The position numbers were made by a program, and so were the translations under genes. This document shows positions 11,182 through 22,568 of a stretch of DNA of 64,000 nt, one piece after another. The DNA is from Craterostigma plantagineum (taxonomy: Eukaryota > Streptophyta > Magnoliopsida > Lamiales > Linderniaceae). Position 1 is the stretch's first letter. The number at the start of each line of letters is the position of its first letter. The notes below the pieces were generated by a model. It was not told the DNA's origin, did no database searches, and saw nothing but the letters and a program-made list of their open reading frames with translations. Location: NCBI GenBank assembly GCA_027422505.1, contig JAPQWV010000005.1, forward strand, positions 14,327,501 to 14,391,500, read 5' to 3'.

Positions 11182-11326
11182 TTGTTAGTGTCAGGATCCC
11201 TCTCGTTCGGGTGTGGAATTGGTTCATTCATGTACCCCTCCGCCCAGAAGCCTGCCAGGAGCTGCTCCTTATCCGTGCACCTCTCTGTCACGGCGATCAC
11301 TCCCCGCCCTCATCAGCCCCGGGCCA

Positions 11327-13060
11327 CATGATGCATACTCGCACATAGTTAATTCTTTCCATTGTGATCGTACAAGCATCAGGGTAGAGGTTACCTATGC
11401 GCTTGCCATCATTCCAATCCTTCCTTAGTCCACTGTTCGGATGGCAAGTGCAAGAATCGCACCCATGTAGGAACTTCCTGAATTTTCTTCTATCAAAGGA
11501 CATGCCTGGGCCCCATTCATCCAGGAATAAGGTCTGCCCATTTAATAGCCATTGTCCTCCCTCAAGAGCCTCAAGCATAGCTATCGCCGACTCAAATCTG
11601 AATTTGAAGAATCCATTTGAGGTGGAGCAAATCTCATATGCCGTTCCGGATCGACCTAAAATGCTTCTCAATAATAGGAAATATGGTTTCTTTCCTAGAA
11701 AGCCCAACCAGTGTATGTTGCCATCGTTTACATCCTTTTTCAATCATCGCTAAGGTCGGCTGCACTTCCACTTCTCCCTCGATTAGCTTCGGTGAGGTAT
11801 AATCTAACCAAATTCGGTCCTTTGTGCTGTGCGAGATGGGTTTGCCCTGAACAGTGGCAGCACAGGACCTGCGATAATTTCCTTTGTTCTCTCCCACAAC
11901 AGGTGAAGAAACCCTTGGCCCAGTGGGTCCTGAAGGGTGACGGCCCGATGATATCGGGGATGTTGGAGCCCTAGCCGTCATAGGGCTCACGGCCAATGGT
12001 TAACGTTGTTCAGCGTTCATCACCGCCCACTGCCAGCGCGGAGTCCCTATTAGAACTGTCCTTCGGCTCCGAGATCATCTGTGGCGCCATGTTCTCGGGA
12101 ATTTCCACAGCGGGGGTTTTCACTTCAGACTGAGGTGGCTGAGGAAGACCAAGATCCATCCGTAGGTACCGAATGTTTTTTTCGATGGTGAGGTTGCCCG
12201 CAGATTGCGCAGCTAAGAATTCCAAGTCAGCCTCCTGTACTCCAGCCATATGAGCATCGTTAGCATCTAAAGTGTGTAGCCCACGTAACTGGCCCATCAG
12301 TGTGTAGCTTAGGCGGCAGGGGAGTGTCAGGCCTGCGGCGGAAGTTGGCTATTTCCACTTTGTCGTCCTTGCGCAATACACCGGGAACCGTGAAGGCAGT
12401 CCGCCGTGTTTCTTGGGTGTTCCGACCAGTAGATTCTGTATATCGCCGTGGAGCACAAGACCCGTTCCATTCTCAGCGTGGCCGTTAACCGTACCCATCA
12501 GCGCGTTGAAGTGATTTCCATCAAAACGAGCGGCGAACGCCGGATAGTTGAGTTTCAAAGCTTCAAAGTCACATGGAGTTGTTGGGTCAGTGATATCGTT
12601 GTTGAAGACAATCAGCTCATCATCGAGCCATACATAAGGGTGGAAGAACCCATCAGCCGTCGTCAAGGTCGTTGAATAGATGAAGGTCGGGGAATATGAA
12701 GGGTCCACAGAAAAGAACATCGTGAGAGATAGAAGAGATATGAAGGGGACGAAAGGACCTCCAAAGCCGTCTGAACCCGGCGTAGGAGGTAGCCGAACGG
12801 TCAGCAGCTGTCCAACAATCCGGCGAACCAAAGGGAGAACGGAGAACGAGATCTGGTGGCAGGGAAATAATAGGGGAAGATGAACAGTCAGCTTCGAAAG
12901 ATAACAGAAAAGAGAACCGAGAAACCACCACCAGATCACCGTTGTCTGATCCCGGCGGCGGGGGGTCGACTCTACCGCCAAATCAGGTTTTGTACGTTAG
13001 GCTGTTAGGGTTTGACTTGTGTGAGAGATAACTTTAGAGAGAGAAAGCTAGAGAGAGAAC
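11327..13060 (-). pseudogene. LINE (L1-type) fragment: 5'UTR and ORF1 only
   Basis: On the minus strand, translated pieces at 12981-12349, 12297-12010, 11996-11634 and 11743-11297 match ORF1 of the full-length LINE at 34064-36112: an N-terminal region, then a DUF4283-type RNA-binding domain with KKPYFLLL and ALEGGQWLL, then ERINYVRVCI. ORF1 is broken by frameshifts and stops. The copy stops abruptly at the Cassandra array before the zinc knuckle, and no ORF2 follows, so it has lost its 3' part, the opposite of normal LINE truncation. The 5' leader, rich in CTCTCT, aligns with the start of the LINE at 24073. Confidence 0.75.
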
Positions 13061-13274
13061 TTTCGTAGTTGAATTGTCAGGCCAAAACAAATTTGATAGA
13101 TTTTGCTTTGGAACGTGCTTAATCTTGTGTTTGTTTATGTTCAGTACACAATTTTGAGTGATTACCTAGAATGTCAATGTTTAATTTGATCGTTTCGGTC
13201 GAATTTGTGTAAATCTTCGTGTGAAGCTCTGTTCAGTGTTCTTCGATCGTTGATCAAAAAATAGCTTCAAAATC
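13061..13274 (+). mobile_element. Left part of an older copia leader
   Basis: Non-coding AT-rich sequence resembling the leader of the copia element inserted next to it (compare ATTTTGCTTTGGAACGTGCT here with the stretch near 13932). It ends with AAATC, which recurs after the inserted element at 22920. Confidence 0.5.
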
Positions 13275-13625
13275 TGTAGAATACGATTTTAGTTGTGCTT
13301 TGATTTTATTAACTGTCCTTGTAATTAGGGGCTTTTATTATATTTGTCTCTAGATTAGGACTTAGTTTGTTATTTATACCAAGTATGTTTGGTATAAATA
13401 CATGTACAAACATTATGCTTAGAGAGAATTTTTTTTCAATTGATCCGAAAGGCTTGCTAATCCAATTCTAGAGAGAGAAAATCAGAAAATATTCTCTCAC
13501 TACATGAATTCTCTCTCGAAGCTGTCAACGAAAGTTTTCGATCGAAATCTCATTTTCTATAATTCTAATCGATTTCCTTAGGATTCAAGTCTAGGATCTA
13601 GGAGTTGATAAATCAGGACCTAACA
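13275..13625 (+). repeat. 5' LTR of pol-less copia element
   Basis: 351 bp, TGTAGAATACG to CCTAACA. The TATA box GGTATAAATA (13391-13400) lies in the right arm of the palindrome TATACCAA-N6-TTGGTATA (13375-13396). Confidence 0.9.
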
Positions 13626-13627
13626 AT

Positions 13628-13639
13628 TGGTATCAGAGC
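13628..13639 (+). other. Primer-binding site (initiator tRNA-Met type)
   Basis: TGGTATCAGAGC two bases after the 5' LTR, complementary to the 3' end of plant initiator tRNA-Met, as in most plant copia elements. Confidence 0.9.
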
Positions 13640-14699
13640 AGATTCGTTCTGTTTTGAATCGAAAATTGTTAGAATTGGATCGAAATTTGAATTCTGGTAC
13701 TGTTCTATCGAAGAACAGTTTGGCACGAAGTTCAATTTTGATCTAATAGCTCGATTCTGTGCTTAATTGGTTTGAATTTGATGTTTCTGTGCTCGTTTTA
13801 GTTATATACATTGATTGCAATTAGATCCGTAGCTGTTTGAACTTCGATTTAGCAGAGTCGATCAGATTTGAGCAATTACTGTTCGCGCGAAGAACTGTTT
13901 AGAACACATTCTGATTTTGATCAAAATCGACATGTTTTGCTTTCTAATGTGTTTAATTGTGTGTTCGTGCGTATTCATCATCTGATTACGAGCAATTACC
14001 TGTAATTTCATAGTCTAATTCATCATTTTTGCTTGAGTCAGTGTTAATTGTATTCTGTGATGTTTTGCGATAATTTCAATTTTTCTCGCTAAGTCTTTCG
14101 ATCAGGTTAATTTCTCGATCGAAAAAACTCTGCGCGAAAATTTCTCTCGATCAGAATACTAAGTCAGGCCTAAAGTCGTCTTTACCAAGAACGACTTTAG
14201 TAGAAATGTTTCTCGAGCATTACTTAGCGAAAATCTTTTTCGACGAAGACCAATATTGACCTTTGCGCTCGCAAAACTTACCGTCGAAAAACATTTTCGG
14301 TCAAACTATTAAAGCTTGACCTAGCGAAAATAATTTACGGTCGAAAAACTTTTCCAGTCAACGGATTTATTTTGACCAAGCGAGAAACTTACTTGACGTA
14401 CTGTTTCTTGTGCTCAAAATAAATTCACGATCCAATTTTTTTTTGATTGGAAGATTTTGAGCAATTTTCTTTGCTCGTAAAATTTTTCACTGACAAACTT
14501 TTCTCGCACGAGAACAGTAACGAATACATTTTATCTCGACAAAATTATTTTCGATCAAAACCCTAAAGATAGAATCGAAAATTCTCGACCACTTTAGAAT
14601 CAAACGCTACTAACTAATTTGCTACTTGTGAAGCACATAAAATCAGTCCAAACTCTCAAAACAACAAACGAAGATCCTACATCAACTCAAGAAAACAAC

Positions 14700-17469
14700 A
14701 TGGATGCTTACTCGCTTGGTAATGACAACCGTCCACCGATACTTAAAAGATGCGAATACACAGTATGGCGAAGCCGCTTTCTGAACTTCATTGAGCTGAA
14801 GGAACAGTCCGACAACCTTCTCTCATCACTTGAACAAGGTCCATCTCAGTTCTGGGTAAATGTACCCGGCGACAACACCGTTAATCCTCCAATTCCCGCC
14901 TCTAGGCGACTCAAAGAGTCTAGGGAGTAACTGAGGAGGAAAGAGTGAGAGCAAAGGCTGACATGATAGCCAAGAACACTCTTATGCAGGGGATCCCAAA
15001 CGACATCTATCGACAGATCGATAGCATTCCAACAACTAAGGGAATGTGGGATGAGCTGCACAACATGATGCAAAAAGAACAGAAGTCGGTATTAAGGCCA
15101 AGAAGGCAAATATTCTCACAGTTTACGTCTCTCTCAAAGCTAAACCCGAGGAGTGCCTACATGATCTCTATCAAAGATATCTCACACTATTGAATGAGAT
15201 GAGGAAAATAGAAATTACTAAGACAAACATGGAAACCAACATCCGATTTCTTTCTTCTCTGCCCTCATAATGGAAAAAGATATCCACTCAAATCCGACAG
15301 AATAAAGACCTTGAGGAGTTGGATATCCACGCCATGTTCGACAATCTCGCACAGCACGATGAAGATATAGGCGAGATTCAGAAGGAGCAGAAGGGCAATC
15401 TTATCGACGACACGGTTGCCCTAGTCTCAGAGAAGAGAAGCTCAAAATCACGAAAATAGAAGATCATTAGGCCTCCGACCCCTTCAGAGTCGGAAGACGA
15501 ATCAGCATCTGACGTTGAGCCAAATATCAAAGCACTAGGACAACTGTCTCGTCTAATTGGAAAAATGATGAGCAAGCAATACTTCAAGAAGAAGTCCTCA
15601 TCATCAGCCAACCGACTTCGGACCTCAAGCTCAAAGAACAAGGAACGTGCACCTGAGACTTCCGAGGTCAAGAACACCAAAGAGCCGACCAAGTGCTTTA
15701 ACTGTGGCAAACCAGGCCACTATGCCCGAGAATGCACTCTCCCAAAGAAGAGAGATGCAAACTACTACTCCAAGAAGCTTCAACTCACAAAGCAGAAGGA
15801 AGCTGGAGTAGCTCTAATGGCAGAACAAGACCACTGGCTCGAAGACATGTCAAGCTCAGAGGAGGATAGTCTAGCCCTCATGGCCCGCCTAGACGAAAAC
15901 TCAGACGCTCAAATTACAAATCAGACGGACGCTGACCAAGCATCAGAACCATCTCAGGAGGTAATTTCTCCTTCCACATTATTGACCATGTTAGAATCGT
16001 AGCAACTAGCATACACTAACATGAAACTTGAGCAGAAAAGCGTAAAGGAAGTAGAAAATAAACTAGCTAAGTCTCAGGAGAAAATTACTAGCCTCGAATC
16101 AGAACTTTGGAGCTCTAGTTCAAAAATAGAAGAATTTACTAAGAGCTTACATTCTAGTGAGACTACAAAGCGTCAGATAGAGCAGCATAACGTAAAAATT
16201 AAGGAACTAGAAGACAGGTTAGAAAATAACTACAATTGTTTGATTAGAAATCTCAATGAGAAAGCTGACCTCAATTGTAGGATAACGGAAGCGACTACTA
16301 AGGTCACCAACCTAGAAGCTAAATTAGATAGATCAAACGCTAAGGTTTATGAACTTATGAGAGATCTAGATACCTGTAAAGCCGCCAAATTAACGGTGGG
16401 AAATAATTTTGCTCTATTAGGATAAGAGCGTAAGAAACTATACGCTAAAGTTAAGAAATTAGAATATCTTCTTGTAAAAAGGGATCAAACTGATCAAACT
16501 ATATTTTTGAACCAGCCCAAGGACTTAGAATTTTATGATTCTAAGTTTGGCTTAGGCTTTGAGAATCCACGTTGCTTGACGAAAGTTGACTGCAAACTAC
16601 TTTACGATATTAAGTACATGGGTTTAGGACTAACAAATCTCATGGCATTTACTAACGCAAAAGAAATAGATGCTGAAGAAGAAGCCAAGAGAAAAGTCAA
16701 GACTGGGGCTGAATTTCCCTTTTCTTACACCGAATTGAATCAAAGTGACAAAACTAGGGAACTTCCCAAGGGCTGGAGCTTTGGATCAATTTATCTTCCC
16801 GAAGATCGTTCTAAATCAGAGGAAGTGAATTTCACCATTCTGAAAATTCTCTCTACATACCCCTTATAGTTAAGAAAATAGAGGGATTATGAGCCTCTTT
16901 GGAAAGAGAGAGAGAGGATTTTGAAGTTGAAAAGAAAAGATTTCTCAAAGAGATGGAATATCTCAAAGCTTCCTCCAATACAAAAGCCATTTCTCACGCA
17001 TCTCCTTCAAAAGACAAAATCAATCTAAAAAGCGTGAAGAAAGAAAAATCACCTTCAAAAGATCGAAAACGTAAAAATAATACTTTAAACATTTTTAACT
17101 CTAATCCTGTTTCACCTACGTCTACAGGGAGCGTAGGGCCAACATTAGAGTCGAAGGTGGGAGTGTCTAGTTTAAAAGTAGAGAAGTAACCCGTAGTTTT
17201 GAATGCTTCAAAGAATAAATCTCCTTCTGTACAAATAAAAGACTCGTAGAAATAAAAGAGCCGGTTCGTCTCTCAAAATAATTGCTTTTACATGCTCTCT
17301 TCAGTCTACCACTTTTAGAAGCACTAATGTCGAAATAGGCTCTACTTCAGCAATAAAAATTAATCTTTCTAAGACAAATGCCTTTAGGAAGATGCGTAGG
17401 AAACAAGATCCAGCTATTAAGAAAGCTTATTGCGCCATTCATGCTTGTTCTCACTTATGGTATCCCGTT
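14700..17469 (+). pseudogene. Decayed SIRE-type gag
   Basis: The likely start is ATG at 14700 (MDAYSLGNDN), followed by the Trp-containing gag N-terminus (CEYTVWRSRF). A CCHC zinc knuckle, CFNCGKPGHYAREC, is at 15694-15735, followed by the KKRDANYYSKKL stretch typical of SIRE gag. Residues encoded at 16021-16425 form a long heptad-like coiled coil, also characteristic of Sirevirus gag. In-frame stops break the frame near 14928, 15270, 15458, 16000, 16423, 16867 and 17187, most explicable by single-base changes. The C-terminal part aligns with gag of the pol-bearing copy at 41412-41943 and 52164-52779 and then stops at the pol deletion. Confidence 0.85.
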
Positions 17470-19078
17470 AAGATCCGATCGCAGTTTCTCGAGCAAAAAT
17501 TGAATTGGGACCAAATGGTAATTTTCGCTTCCAATTTGTCGAGCTAAAATTAAATAGGTACCAGATGAAAATTTTTGATCGTAAGTTTCTCGATCGCAAA
17601 CAGTAATGGGCTTAGGATTTGCTAAGTATTGAAAACGTCTAATCAGCCCACTGAAACAAAATTAATGTTTGCAGTCGAAAATCCTTAACACGCAAAAACT
17701 CTCGATCGCAAAATTCAACAGTCGAAAATTTTCTCTAGCGAAAAACTCTTTCCACAAATACGAAAGTCAAAATTCTTCAAGTCTTGCATTCTTGACACTG
17801 ATTTTTGTCTTTATAGGTAGAATCGACATTCTTTAGGGAATTGCTTGTGTTTAAACTCCGTTTGCTTCTGTATTCCGTGATCTTTCGCATGATTCTGTGT
17901 TCAAATCTCGACTGTCCAGATTTTGAAAACTCGAATAATACTTTGCAGCATTTACGAACATTCTAGGTGTATAATCTTGGTTAAATCTGCATTTAAGATA
18001 GTTTCGATGTTTTGTAAGCTTTCTGGGAATATGTTGTTTCGATTTTCTGCGTTCTTAAAGATTGATTTAGTGTTAGACTAAACTGGGTTTTTAAACGGTT
18101 AAAGGCGTCGAAGAACTTTCTCGCTCGCAAACAGTGTCAATGAACTTCAAATTTATTGATTTACTGTTTGCATCGTAAAAGATTTTCGATCGCTAAATTT
18201 TTGACTTAGTCGTTAAAATAATAACGCAGATCGATAAATCATTATAATCGAGAAATTGAATTTTGATTTTATGCGAGCGAAAAGATTACTGAACGAAATA
18301 GATCAAAATAGGTGCAATATAAGTTTCGAGCGCAAAACTTACAATCTCAAACAGTAATTTCGGCTTCAATTTTGTTCTTGGTCGAAAATTTTAGTGGCGA
18401 TAAAATTAATTTTTCGACGATAACATTTCTCGATCGCAAATATGTGCAGCGATAATTTTGATCGATCGAAAATTTTCTTTTGATCGATCGAAAATTTTCT
18501 CGATGATTAACCTAGTTTCTCGTTGTCAATTTTCTCGATAGTAAAATATTGCAGCGAAAATGTATTTTAAATCGAAATACTTTCTCGCTCGATAAATTTC
18601 TCAGCGAAAAATTTTATTCATGCACGAAAAATTTCTCAATCGTAAATTTATGCGGAAATCTAATTTCTAGGTCGTAAATTTACACGAAAAGTTTTCTCGA
18701 TCGTAAAATTTCTCGGCTACAGTACCTCGCGTATAACTTCCAACACTTGGTAAAATTTCTAAGTTTTTTTTCCTGTAGCTGATCTTAGCGAATAAAATTT
18801 TCGATCGCAAAAATAAACGGAGATATTAATTAGAAATCAGCACTTAGGAAATCATAATTGAATTTCAATTTTGCGTGCGAAAAACTTCACGGAGTGAACA
18901 GTGGTATTAAACACTTAGTAAAAACTTTCGTATGACTTATTTACATATGTTGAAATGTCATTATATCTTCAATCCTCACTCTCGTATACCTATGTGTCGT
19001 TTCATATATTCTTCAAGTTAATTTCGACTCAATTTAAATTCTTGGACTAATGATTTGCTCTTCTTAATTGATTTTCAG
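17470..19078 (+). other. AT-rich non-coding post-pol region
   Basis: No ORF. It is rich in CTCGATCG and GAAAATTTTC-type motifs that can fold back. Positions about 17570-18700 align with 58680-59680 of the pol-bearing relative, so it is the spacer that normally follows pol. It ends with a pyrimidine-rich tract and CAG (19076-19078) immediately before the ATG of the extra ORF, resembling a 3' splice site. Confidence 0.7.
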
Positions 19079-22000
19079 ATGGATCATTATCCAACCTACA
19101 ACCACATCTATGAGAAGGCCATGTATCTCAACGTTCGCGACACAAATTTTCAACTCGACCTGACTACCTTCCGGTGTATGGACGACATTACTGTGTCCAT
19201 TTTACAAGGCCACCCATATGGCATGCTCTTACGGTGACGGCCTCGGTCCCGATGGTCTACCTTCAACAGTTTTGGGGAATGATCAAGAGCCACATCATTG
19301 ACGGGGCGTACAATTTCACGATGGTGGTAGGGACGAGGCACATATGCATGAGCAAGGATGACTTCAGGCTTGTACTCGACCTCCCCTTCAGCCAAAATTA
19401 CGACCCCCTTCCCACTGATGCGGAGCTAGTGCGTGACTTTCTTCACATGAGATACCGTCCGCCGCTCACCAAGCTTGCTCAAGTTCAGAGCAACGGCATC
19501 CCATACCCTTGGAAGACACTTTTTGGCATCATCAACAAGTGTCTGTCGCCAAAGCACGCCGGCTTCGATAAAGGCAACGGCAACATTCTCCGTATCTTCC
19601 ATGGAATCGCCTTTTCGCGGAATTATGATTTCGCTCAACTGATCTGGAATGATCTAGCAGAGCAGATCAGATAGAAGGAGAATAAACGCTCGAAGAATAT
19701 GCCGTATGCTCGGTGGTTCTCCGTCATTATCAGACAATTCATGGAGATGTACGAGCAGAACATCCCTCGTCTACCTCCTGGAGGGAATTACCAACCACCT
19801 CGGCTCAAGTTCTTCCACAACCCGAAGCTAACGGATTTGGATCAGCCGTCCATGGCCATTCCGTTTGAGTTGATGCGGCTCGCCGACCCCTCGGGAGCCG
19901 AATACCAAAGATTCTGCCGGGACAATCATCTTACAGAACAGATGATTAGAGGGCCCGCGACAGACTTCCATGTGAGCCCTCCCCTACAACAGCACCGACC
20001 TAGCCCTGAGGCCGAGCTGATAGACCAGGTGACCCAGGAGCTAGAGCAGGAGCCTCGAACTAGGGAAATGCAAATGCCTGATGAAGATGCCACGTTGATT
20101 GACGCTGTGGCAGAAGAGTTGGAACTAGAGGCTCCACAACAACCTCTAGGTGTAGAAGTGCCCATAACAGTTGGCGTGTTCCTAGGATCCATTGAGGAGA
20201 TCCTGATACAAGAAGCACAGCCCGAAGCAGAAACGGGGCACAGCTCACCTCCATTGGCGACAACGCCAGAAACTGAGGCTCTGATCTCCACGATTCAGAC
20301 CAATGAGCCTCAGGTGACGGAACAAGCCCGTGAGGATGATGCACGTGAACATTCCTCTCACACGGCTACCTCATCACACACCGAGTCAGATGAGGAGATA
20401 CGACTAATAAGACGGACTCCAAGACGATTGAGCATCCAACTTGAGTCCCTCTTCACCTCCGTCACCACCACATCAGACACGGTGCCGCTCAACCCTCCTA
20501 GCGCTGAGGACCATTCATCGCTCAATCTTGAGCCGCAGCACAACCTTCCGATGTCTCATTCGCAGGTTCAATCAGAGCCTGCCACAACACTCATACAGGC
20601 GACATCTGTCGACCTGGCCCATCAACGATGGAGGCTTCCGTCCAGTTTGTGACTGAAGCCCAGTTTCAGACAGCTCTCTCTGCGGCCATCAAATCCTTAG
20701 AAGACAAAATGATGGAGAGAGTGCTGACAGCCATCGAGACGTCCAGACGCGACACTGGGAAAGTACCTATCTCCGAGGGCCCTTCAGCACAAGCAAACCC
20801 AACCCCACAACCCTCTACCACCGATCCACTCGCAGACTCTTCCATCCTAATCAACCCATATACCATACCCATCACCCAACTCAACGACATACTTCTCGCC
20901 CGCCTTATAGGCCTTCCCACCCGAACGTCTCAGGAAGAGTCACTCTACAGGCATCTCGTAGATTACCCTGAGCCACCTACTCAATCCTGCCGAGGCCAAA
21001 GCTCCCGTACACGACGACGGCATGACGATCCAGACGATCAGGACCGTCATGAGGGGGAGAAAAGGCCTAGAACATCATCGAGTGGCCAAGGTGAAGGTCA
21101 AAGACAAGGCTCAGGCGCAACGCAGACAGGCGCTGGAGCAGGCCAAACCCAAACCACCACCCAAACTACCCATACAACCCACACCACGCACCTCACCACC
21201 ACTCTAACCCAATTCGACCCAACATCCTTTAGCCTAAGGACGCCTCCACCCACACCAACGACTCTCACAAGCTCCTTGCTTCCGGAAGAAAAAGCAAGTG
21301 CCGCCATGCTCGTGGCCCTGGCGCAGACCTAAGCCACTCTCTCAATCGCTCCAGACTAACCGGGACCATCAGGACATGGTGTCAACCCACACGAGTTCCT
21401 CGACAAATACATCTTTGAAGGACAGTGGATGACCCATTCCATGCCCGACGAGCATCAGAGACAGCGGCTTAAGGATGTTCGACACTTTTTACAGCAAGCT
21501 TCGGTGGACCTCGTGCTGATAGAAGATGAAGAACTTCAGGAAGGTGAAGATCATGAACAAGATCCCCCAAGGCTTACAGAGTTGATTGGGCAACGAGCGA
21601 ATTCTCCAACGAGACAAATGCCAGGATTCGTTCGAATCGACACGCCATGGGAAAACATCAGAATCGAAATTCAGTTCCTTGAAGAAGTTCGAGAACACAT
21701 TTGGAGGTCACCGGACAAAGTCAAGAAGCGGAATGAGTTCGAGCTCAGAGGGATCTCTCACTGGGATCAGCAAAAGAGAATGACGTACTCTGGATGCTGA
21801 CCCATCTTGGACCAGATGTGAGGCTGGGGATGACTAAAGGACAAGCAAAGAGCCATTATAAGAGTCTATACCCCATATGTCAGCTACTCAGCGTCTTCTG
21901 CACTAAAGGAGGTCTGCCAACACCGTACTACGTCATCGAGCGCGTAGACAGAACTCAAGAAGAATTAAGCGAAAGCGACCTACCGTACCTCCCTGCCGAG

Positions 22001-22455
22001 GAGGTGTACAATCTCTACAAGCTGTATGTAGAGAAGTACAAGGGTCCTCAAGGCTTCATCAAGATAGAAGGACTTGAGGGACTCTACCGGTTCATGGTGC
22101 GCCAAGTCAAGTACTTCGCCGTACACGACCTTCAGATGGCTCTGGAGAGCAACATGAAGAAGGTTAACATGACCACTCCGCTCAACAAAAGACCTGAGAT
22201 CGAAGGGCTTCGCAACAATCACGTGCACGCGTCGGCTCAGTCTTAGGCGTCACCTACCACAATCCGATTCCGAAGAAGACTAGGTTGATGTTGAAGACTG
22301 AGATTCATAAATTCTGTGATGGCACGCTCAAGGTCATCAGGAAGAACATACAGCAGAGGTTCGAAGAGATCAATAGAGAGACGATGCTGAAGCTTCATAG
22401 GTTCGTGAGAGAACAACCTCTTCTGATGGAACTACTTGAGGACATCGAAGAGTGA
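19079..22455 (+). pseudogene. Extra ORF downstream of the pol position, function unknown
   Basis: ATG at 19079 opens a protein of roughly 1100 codons, now broken by a one-base shift near 19215, a TAG at 19672-19674 and further shifts near 20640, 21340, 21790 and 22245. Recognisable parts in order are an N-terminal region with ALTVTASVPMVYLQQFW, a middle rich in Glu/Thr/Pro with low-complexity Thr/His repeats (about 21130-21200), and a C-terminal region with NNHVHASAQS and MLKTEIHKFCDGTL. I recall similar YLQQFW and HKFSDGTL proteins annotated downstream of copia pol in Asteraceae genomes, where they are uncharacterised. The position matches the env-like ORF of Sireviruses, but I see no signal peptide or convincing membrane segment, so I do not call it an envelope gene. 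Confidence 0.65.
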
Positions 22456-22559
22456 CTGGAGCTGAGGAATACGCTCATACTATGAGCATGCACTGGGCTT
22501 GTGCAGGTCGTACTATGCCCGACGAGGACAGACAGTGCGGAAAAGGAATAAAGCACAAC

Positions 22560-22568
22560 GGGGGAGAA
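22560..22568 (+). other. Polypurine tract of pol-less copia element
   Basis: GGGGGAGAA directly before the 3' LTR. It lies in the loop between the inverted repeats AAAGCACAAC (22550-22559) and GTTGTGCTTT (22586-22595). Confidence 0.85.

Larger units (their letters stand above)
9408..11326 (-). mobile_element. Tandem Cassandra TRIM array (four LTRs)
   Basis: Four LTRs of 277-285 bp alternate with internal segments of about 220 bp, giving a period near 497 bp. Each LTR reads TGTAACAG...CATACA on the plus strand, and each internal segment ends with TGATACCATC (primer-binding-site complement) against the next LTR, so the array points to the minus strand. Each LTR carries about 70 bp resembling the complement of plant 5S rRNA, including GGGTCACCCATCC and CACGCTTAACTTTGAAGTTC, which on the minus strand covers the 5S internal promoter (boxes A to C). 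That is the diagnostic trait of Cassandra. There is no coding capacity, so mobility must come in trans. The fourth internal segment is cut at about 11326 where LINE sequence begins. The array probably grew by unequal recombination between LTRs. Confidence 0.88.

Noticed and set aside
9408..11326. CRISPR-like or satellite array
   Set aside because: The period (about 497 bp), LTR termini and primer-binding sites identify a retrotransposon array; this is also plant DNA.
12349..12981. 210-codon minus-strand gene
   Set aside because: It aligns with the 5' region and ORF1 start of the LINE family and is followed by broken ORF1, so it is part of a LINE fragment.
13620..13645. tRNA gene near TGGTATCAGAGC motifs
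   Set aside because: Only the 12-base complement of a tRNA 3' end is present, next to LTR ends; these are primer-binding sites, as at 1639, 27643, 37514, 44726, 61787 and 62326.
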